Source: JBATTK01 sp049670505
Lineage (GTDB): Bacteria > Bacteroidota > Bacteroidia > Flavobacteriales > Flavobacteriaceae
Reading direction: 5' to 3'
Assembly (NCBI GenBank): GCA_049670505.1
Contig: JBATTK010000166.1
Coordinates: 1 to 46,951, forward strand
DNA: 46,951 bases
Of the stretch, positions 43,753 through 46,951 are shown in pieces (within the stretch, counting starts at the first letter, position 1; each line of letters starts with the position of its first letter). The notes under the pieces are model-generated. The model was not told the origin of the DNA. It did not search any database and worked only from the letters and a program-made list of their open reading frames with translations. The position numbers and the translations under genes were made by a program.

Positions 43753-44481
43753 TTACGACAGCGACAACATGAGCAAAGCCGCTGCTACCGCCCCGATAAT
43801 TGGTCCCAACACAGGAATCCAAGCATAACCCCAGTCATTGGTGCCCTTTTCCCTTATAGGCAGGAAAGCGTGCATTATTCGCGGTCCCAGATCTCTGGCG
43901 GGATTTATGGCATAGCCCGTTGTACCGCCCAAAGACAGTCCGATTCCCCAAACCAAAAATGCAACCGGAAGCGCACCCAAGGAACCCAGGCCAACTACGG
44001 TATCCGTATCCGCAATATGTGCACCGGTAAAGTAGAGCACCGTAAATACCAATACAAAAGTTCCTACAATTTCACTGAACAGGTTTAAAATAGGATTGCG
44101 AATTGCGGGTGCCGTGCAAAAAACGGAGCGTTTGGTACCCTTGTCCTCGGTAGCTTTAAAGTGATCCCTATGCATCAACCAAACCATCGAAGCCCCGATC
44201 ATGGCACCGATAAACTGAGCCAAAACAAAAGAGGGTACGGAGGGCCAATCAAACTTTCCCGCCATGGCAAGGCCAATACTAACAGCAGGATTTAGATGCG
44301 CCCCACTATAAGGGGCGGCCACAACAACTCCTATATAAACCGCCAATCCCCAACCGGTACAAATCACTATCCAGCCACTATTGTTCCCTTTGGTGCCTTT
44401 CAAAATTACATTGGCAACCACCCCGTTGCCCAAAAGGATCAATAACATGGTCCCTATAATCTCGGCTATAAATGGTGTCAT
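43753..44481 (-). CDS. glpF: aquaglyceroporin (glycerol facilitator)
   Basis: This is a 242-residue major intrinsic protein with six membrane helices and two half-helices carrying the NPA motifs: SGAHLNPAVSIGLA (NPA at ~64-66) and GYAINPARDLGPR (~193-195). The Asp after the second NPAR is typical of glycerol-permeable members rather than water-only aquaporins. It admits glycerol through the inner membrane. The start at 44481 (MTPFIAEIIGT) is chosen because the longer frame from 44508 overlaps the 3' end of glpK; it then begins 5 bp after the glpK stop. Co-transcription with glpK means incoming glycerol is trapped at once by phosphorylation. Confidence 0.9.
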   Translation of the reverse strand: MTPFIAEIIGTMLLILLGNGVVANVILKGTKGNNSGWIVICTGWGLAVYIGVVVAAPYSGAHLNPAVSIGLAMAGKFDWPSVPSFVLAQFIGAMIGASMVWLMHRDHFKATEDKGTKRSVFCTAPAIRNPILNLFSEIVGTFVLVFTVLYFTGAHIADTDTVVGLGSLGALPVAFLVWGIGLSLGGTTGYAINPARDLGPRIMHAFLPIREKGTNDWGYAWIPVLGPIIGAVAAALLMLSLS

Positions 44482-44486
44482 CCTAA

Positions 44487-45986
44487 TCAAGGGTTTTCTT
44501 TGGTCCAATACTGAAGTGCGTCAATGGCTTTGTACCAGCCCTTGATTCCCTTATCTATTTCCTTTCTTTCCGATGTGGGCCTAAAATGTACATCGGTCTG
44601 CCATATTTGTCGAATTTCTTCCATACTATCCCAATAACCGACGGCCAATCCCGCCAGATACGCTGCTCCCATTACCGTAGTCTCTACCACTTTGGGCCTT
44701 ACGGTGACCGTATTGATCACATCGGACTGAAACTGCATCAACATATTATTTACAGTGGCTCCGCCATCTACCCTAAGCTCCTTGATGGAAATGCCCGAAT
44801 CGGCCTCCATGGCCGATAAAATATCCATGGTCTGGTATGCGATCGATTCCAAGGCAGCCCTTGCAATATGGGCATCCGTGCTACCTCTGGTAAGACCAAA
44901 GATACTTCCTTTGGCGTGCTGGTTCCAATACGGGGCTCCCAAGCCTGCAAAAGCAGGGACATAATACACCCCTTCCGAACTCTCTACCGAACTTGCCAAT
45001 TTTTCGACTTCCGCCGAGGTCTTTATAATTTTTAAGCTGTCCCGGAGCCACTGCACCACGGCACCTGCAACAAAAATACTGCCCTCCAGTGCGTACTGTG
45101 TTTTGCCGTTTATTTTCCAGGCCACGGTCGTTAGGAGATTGTTTTTGGAGACAATGGGTTTTTCACCAATATTCATAAGCATAAAGCAGCCGGTGCCATA
45201 AGTGTTTTTGACCATTCCCGGTTTTGTGCACATCTGTCCGAACAATGCGGCCTGTTGGTCGCCCGCAATACCTGCAATTGGGATTTTATGGGCGAAAAAA
45301 CTGGGATTTGTATGTCCATACACCTCGCTGGATTGCTTTACCTGGGGCAACATACTTTTTGGAACGGACAAAAGTTCTAGAAGCCCATCGTCCCAATCCA
45401 TAGTGTTTATATTAAAAAGGAGGGTTCTACAGGCATTGGTGACATCGGTAATATGGAGTTCGCCATTGGTCATGTTCCAGATCAACCATGAATCTATCGT
45501 ACCTAGGGCCAACTCCCCTGCTTCAGCACGTTTTCTGGTCCCTTCCACATTGTCCAATATCCATTTTACTTTGGTGCCGGAAAAATAAGAGTCTATTACC
45601 AGTCCTGTTTTTTCCCGGATCCATTCGGTCTTCCCCTGTTTTTTTAACCCATCACAGTATGCGGCGGTCCTTTTATCCTGCCATACAATGGCATTGTATA
45701 CCGGTTTGCCTGTATTTCTATCCCAGACCACGACGGTTTCACGTTGGTTTGTAATACCTATTGCAGCGATATCCGTACCTTTTAGACCTATTTTTACCGT
45801 TGCTTCCGCTGCTATTCCTGCTTGGGTCGACCAAATTTCCATGGCATCGTGTTCTACCCATCCGGGTTTTGGGAAATGTTGTGTAAACTCTTTTTGTGCT
45901 GTGGAGACAATACTTCCTTTTTTATCAAAAACAAGGGCCCTACAGCTGGTCGTACCTTGATCCAGGGCAAGAATATATTTTTTCAT
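44487..45986 (-). CDS. glpK: glycerol kinase
   Basis: This 499-residue FGGY-family kinase phosphorylates glycerol to glycerol 3-phosphate using ATP. It starts with the phosphate-binding motif YILALDQGTTSCRALVFD, has AIGITNQRETVVVWDRNTGKPVYNAIVWQDKRT near 75-107, a GTIDSWLIWNMT segment, the nucleotide-binding GIAGDQQAALFGQ and NTYGTGCFMLMN segments, and ends with the adenosine motif region ELRVDGGATVNNMLMQFQSD. Length matches E. coli GlpK (502). It is first in a glpK-glpF operon. The 139-bp gap to the divergent DUF1697 gene contains a 16-bp inverted repeat at 46047-46062 that could be a regulatory site. Confidence 0.95.
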   Translation of the reverse strand: MKKYILALDQGTTSCRALVFDKKGSIVSTAQKEFTQHFPKPGWVEHDAMEIWSTQAGIAAEATVKIGLKGTDIAAIGITNQRETVVVWDRNTGKPVYNAIVWQDKRTAAYCDGLKKQGKTEWIREKTGLVIDSYFSGTKVKWILDNVEGTRKRAEAGELALGTIDSWLIWNMTNGELHITDVTNACRTLLFNINTMDWDDGLLELLSVPKSMLPQVKQSSEVYGHTNPSFFAHKIPIAGIAGDQQAALFGQMCTKPGMVKNTYGTGCFMLMNIGEKPIVSKNNLLTTVAWKINGKTQYALEGSIFVAGAVVQWLRDSLKIIKTSAEVEKLASSVESSEGVYYVPAFAGLGAPYWNQHAKGSIFGLTRGSTDAHIARAALESIAYQTMDILSAMEADSGISIKELRVDGGATVNNMLMQFQSDVINTVTVRPKVVETTVMGAAYLAGLAVGYWDSMEEIRQIWQTDVHFRPTSERKEIDKGIKGWYKAIDALQYWTKENP

Positions 45987-46046
45987 TGATAAAACTTAGA
46001 TAGGTTAGGATTATAACGAGTTTGTTAAGGTAATAAAAAATAATTG

Positions 46047-46062
46047 TAGATTTAGAAATCTA
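46047..46062. promoter_or_regulatory. inverted repeat upstream of glpK, possible operator
   Basis: TAGATTTAGAAATCTA has perfect 7-bp arms (TAGATTT/AAATCTA) separated by AG, about 60 bp upstream of the glpK ATG. It is A/T-rich and unassigned to a regulator; chance occurrence is possible. Confidence 0.3.
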
Positions 46063-46074
46063 TTTTAAGAAGCT

Positions 46075-46094
46075 CGGGCATGGCCGGATGCCCG
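46075..46094. repeat. GC-rich hairpin in the glpK/DUF1697 gap
   Basis: CGGGCAT and ATGCCCG are perfect 7-bp arms around a GGCCGG loop, in otherwise AT-rich DNA 31 bp before the DUF1697 ATG. There is no T tract. It may be a leader structure or an intergenic repeat. Confidence 0.45.
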
Positions 46095-46125
46095 GTCAAG
46101 GCAATATAATAATCGGTATAGGTTT

Positions 46126-46665
46126 ATGGAATACATAGCACTGTTTCGGGGAATAAACGTAAGTGGCCAAAAAAAGATAAAAATGGCCGATCTTAAAACC
46201 ATGTTGGAGGAAATAGGGCTTCAAAATGTGGTGACCTACATTCAAAGTGGGAATATTGTTTTTAGTGCTGAAGAGGAAAATAGCTTTGTCTTGGAGGAAA
46301 AAATAAAAAACGGTATACAAAGCACCTTTGGTTTTGATGTACCGGTTTTAATATTGACAAAACCGAATATACTGCAGGTTTTTAATGATAATCCCTTTGC
46401 GAACGAAAAGGAAATCGAAAATAACAATATCTATTTTGTCCTGTTGAAGGATACCCCGGAAAAAAAGATGGTGGAAGCCTTACAAAAGGAAACCTTTAAA
46501 AACGAGCGCTTTATTATAAGCAAAAATTGTATTTATTTGGCATGTTTTAAGGGGTACGGTAATGCAAAGTGCAATAATAATTTTTTTGAAAAAAAACTAA
46601 AAGTTTCGGCCACTACAAGGAATTATAAAACGATGCAAAAATTGGTGGAACTGTCCAACGGTTAA
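46126..46665 (+). CDS. DUF1697 family protein
   Basis: This is a 179-residue cytoplasmic protein of the DUF1697 family. The diagnostic N-terminus MEYIALFRGINVSGQKKIKM, the LQNVVTYIQSGNIVFSAEE segment (~32-50) and the C-terminal NNFFEKKLKVSATTRNYKTM are all present and length fits the family (about 175-185). The function of the family is unknown. It is transcribed divergently from glpK and is followed after 15 bp by a convergent TspO-type gene. No signal peptide or membrane segment. Confidence 0.88.
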   Translation: MEYIALFRGINVSGQKKIKMADLKTMLEEIGLQNVVTYIQSGNIVFSAEEENSFVLEEKIKNGIQSTFGFDVPVLILTKPNILQVFNDNPFANEKEIENNNIYFVLLKDTPEKKMVEALQKETFKNERFIISKNCIYLACFKGYGNAKCNNNFFEKKLKVSATTRNYKTMQKLVELSNG

Positions 46666-46680
46666 GGTCTGTTGGCATAC

Positions 46681-46951
46681 CTAATTCATTTCCCAAATCT
46701 TATAATTCAGTAGCGTGGCAAAGCAGACCCACAAAAAATAGGGAATCAATAAATATGCAGCCGTTCTGCTTACTACATTGAACCATTTAATGGTGAATAG
46801 CAGCAATACAAGTAGCATAAGTATGGCCAATAACGCCAGAAAAGGGTCTTTAAAACCAAAAAAAAGAATACTCCACAGCGCGTTGAACAGCAATTGAAAG
46901 CCAAAGTGGTATAAAGCCGTTTTTACCCAAATATGGTAGAACCCTTTGGCC
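46681..46951 (-). CDS. TspO/MBR (tryptophan-rich sensory) family protein, C-terminal part
   Basis: The minus-strand frame is open from the right edge of the window to a stop at 46681, giving about 89 residues. They include FGFQLLFNALWSILFFGFKDP, a long hydrophobic segment, and the ending TAAYLLIPYFLWVCFATLLNYKIWEMN, which together match the last three helices of TspO/MBR membrane proteins, with the characteristic PYFLWV.FA..LN pattern. The start lies outside the window, so a TTG seen inside is not a true start. TspO proteins bind tetrapyrroles or related ligands; the role here is unknown. It converges with the DUF1697 gene 15 bp away. Confidence 0.85.
   Translation of the reverse strand, partial: AKGFYHIWVKTALYHFGFQLLFNALWSILFFGFKDPFLALLAILMLLVLLLFTIKWFNVVSRTAAYLLIPYFLWVCFATLLNYKIWEMN

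Noticed and set aside
41687..45986. GDPD and glpK-glpF as part of a sulfolipid (sulfoquinovosyl glycerol) degradation pathway
   Set aside because: They are 26 kb or more from the sulfonate block, lack its palindrome, and are explained by ordinary glycerol metabolism.
1..46951. CRISPR arrays, tRNA/rRNA genes, IS elements or phage genes
   Set aside because: No regularly spaced repeats, cloverleaf-like or rRNA-like sequence, transposase or integrase motifs, or phage-type proteins were recognised.

Overview
The window reads as a chromosomal segment of a marine-type Flavobacteriaceae (Bacteroidota). The signs are SusC/SusD pairs, large FG-GAP/VCBS lipoproteins with short lipoprotein signals, TAnnTTTG-type promoter boxes, few purine-rich Shine-Dalgarno sites, and AT-rich intergenic DNA. 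No rRNA, tRNA, IS element, integrase or CRISPR array was seen.

Layout. (A) 1-7236, minus strand: two paralogous ~1,100-residue VCBS/UnbV lipoproteins followed by the N-terminal part of a vanadium-haloperoxidase-like lipoprotein, in a tight operon. (B) 7446-10818: two convergent sodium:solute symporters. (C) 10983-15769: an SsuD-class FMN-dependent sulfonate monooxygenase, an aldo/keto reductase, a flavodoxin-like NADPH:FMN reductase, a LacI regulator and a YeiH-type putative sulfite/sulfate exporter. Two identical, perfect 18-bp palindromes (13113-13130 and 15752-15769) sit in the promoters of this block. My leading interpretation is an oxygenolytic sulfosugar (sulfoquinovose-type) desulfonation module: the monooxygenase releases sulfite and leaves a 6-oxo sugar, the reductase returns it to glucose, and the YeiH protein exports sulfite. 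It resembles the proteobacterial sulfo-SMO route, but with a sodium symporter in place of an ABC importer and an unrelated flavin reductase type. (D) 15846-24149, minus strand: a third VCBS/UnbV lipoprotein downstream of a SusC/SusD pair that has no glycoside hydrolase beside it. (E) 24534-25553: a LacI regulator (TTG start) divergent from that SusCD pair.

(F) 25726-41661: a maltodextrin/starch utilisation locus. The minus-strand arm is susC-susD-susE-like and a GH13 alpha-amylase lipoprotein resembling archaeal amylases. The plus-strand arm is a LacI paralogue, beta-phosphoglucomutase, GH65 maltose phosphorylase, a cyclomaltodextrinase-like GH13 and a second GH13 lipoprotein. The inferred route is surface amylolysis, SusCD uptake, periplasmic cleavage to maltose, phosphorolysis to glucose plus beta-glucose 1-phosphate, then conversion to glucose 6-phosphate. 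No inner-membrane maltose permease is present between the regulator and pgmB.

(G) 41687-46951: a glycerophosphodiester phosphodiesterase lipoprotein, a HI0933-family flavoprotein, a glpK-glpF operon, a DUF1697 protein and the C-terminal part of a TspO/MBR protein cut by the window edge. All functional calls rest on reading motifs and recalling families by eye; no database search was possible.
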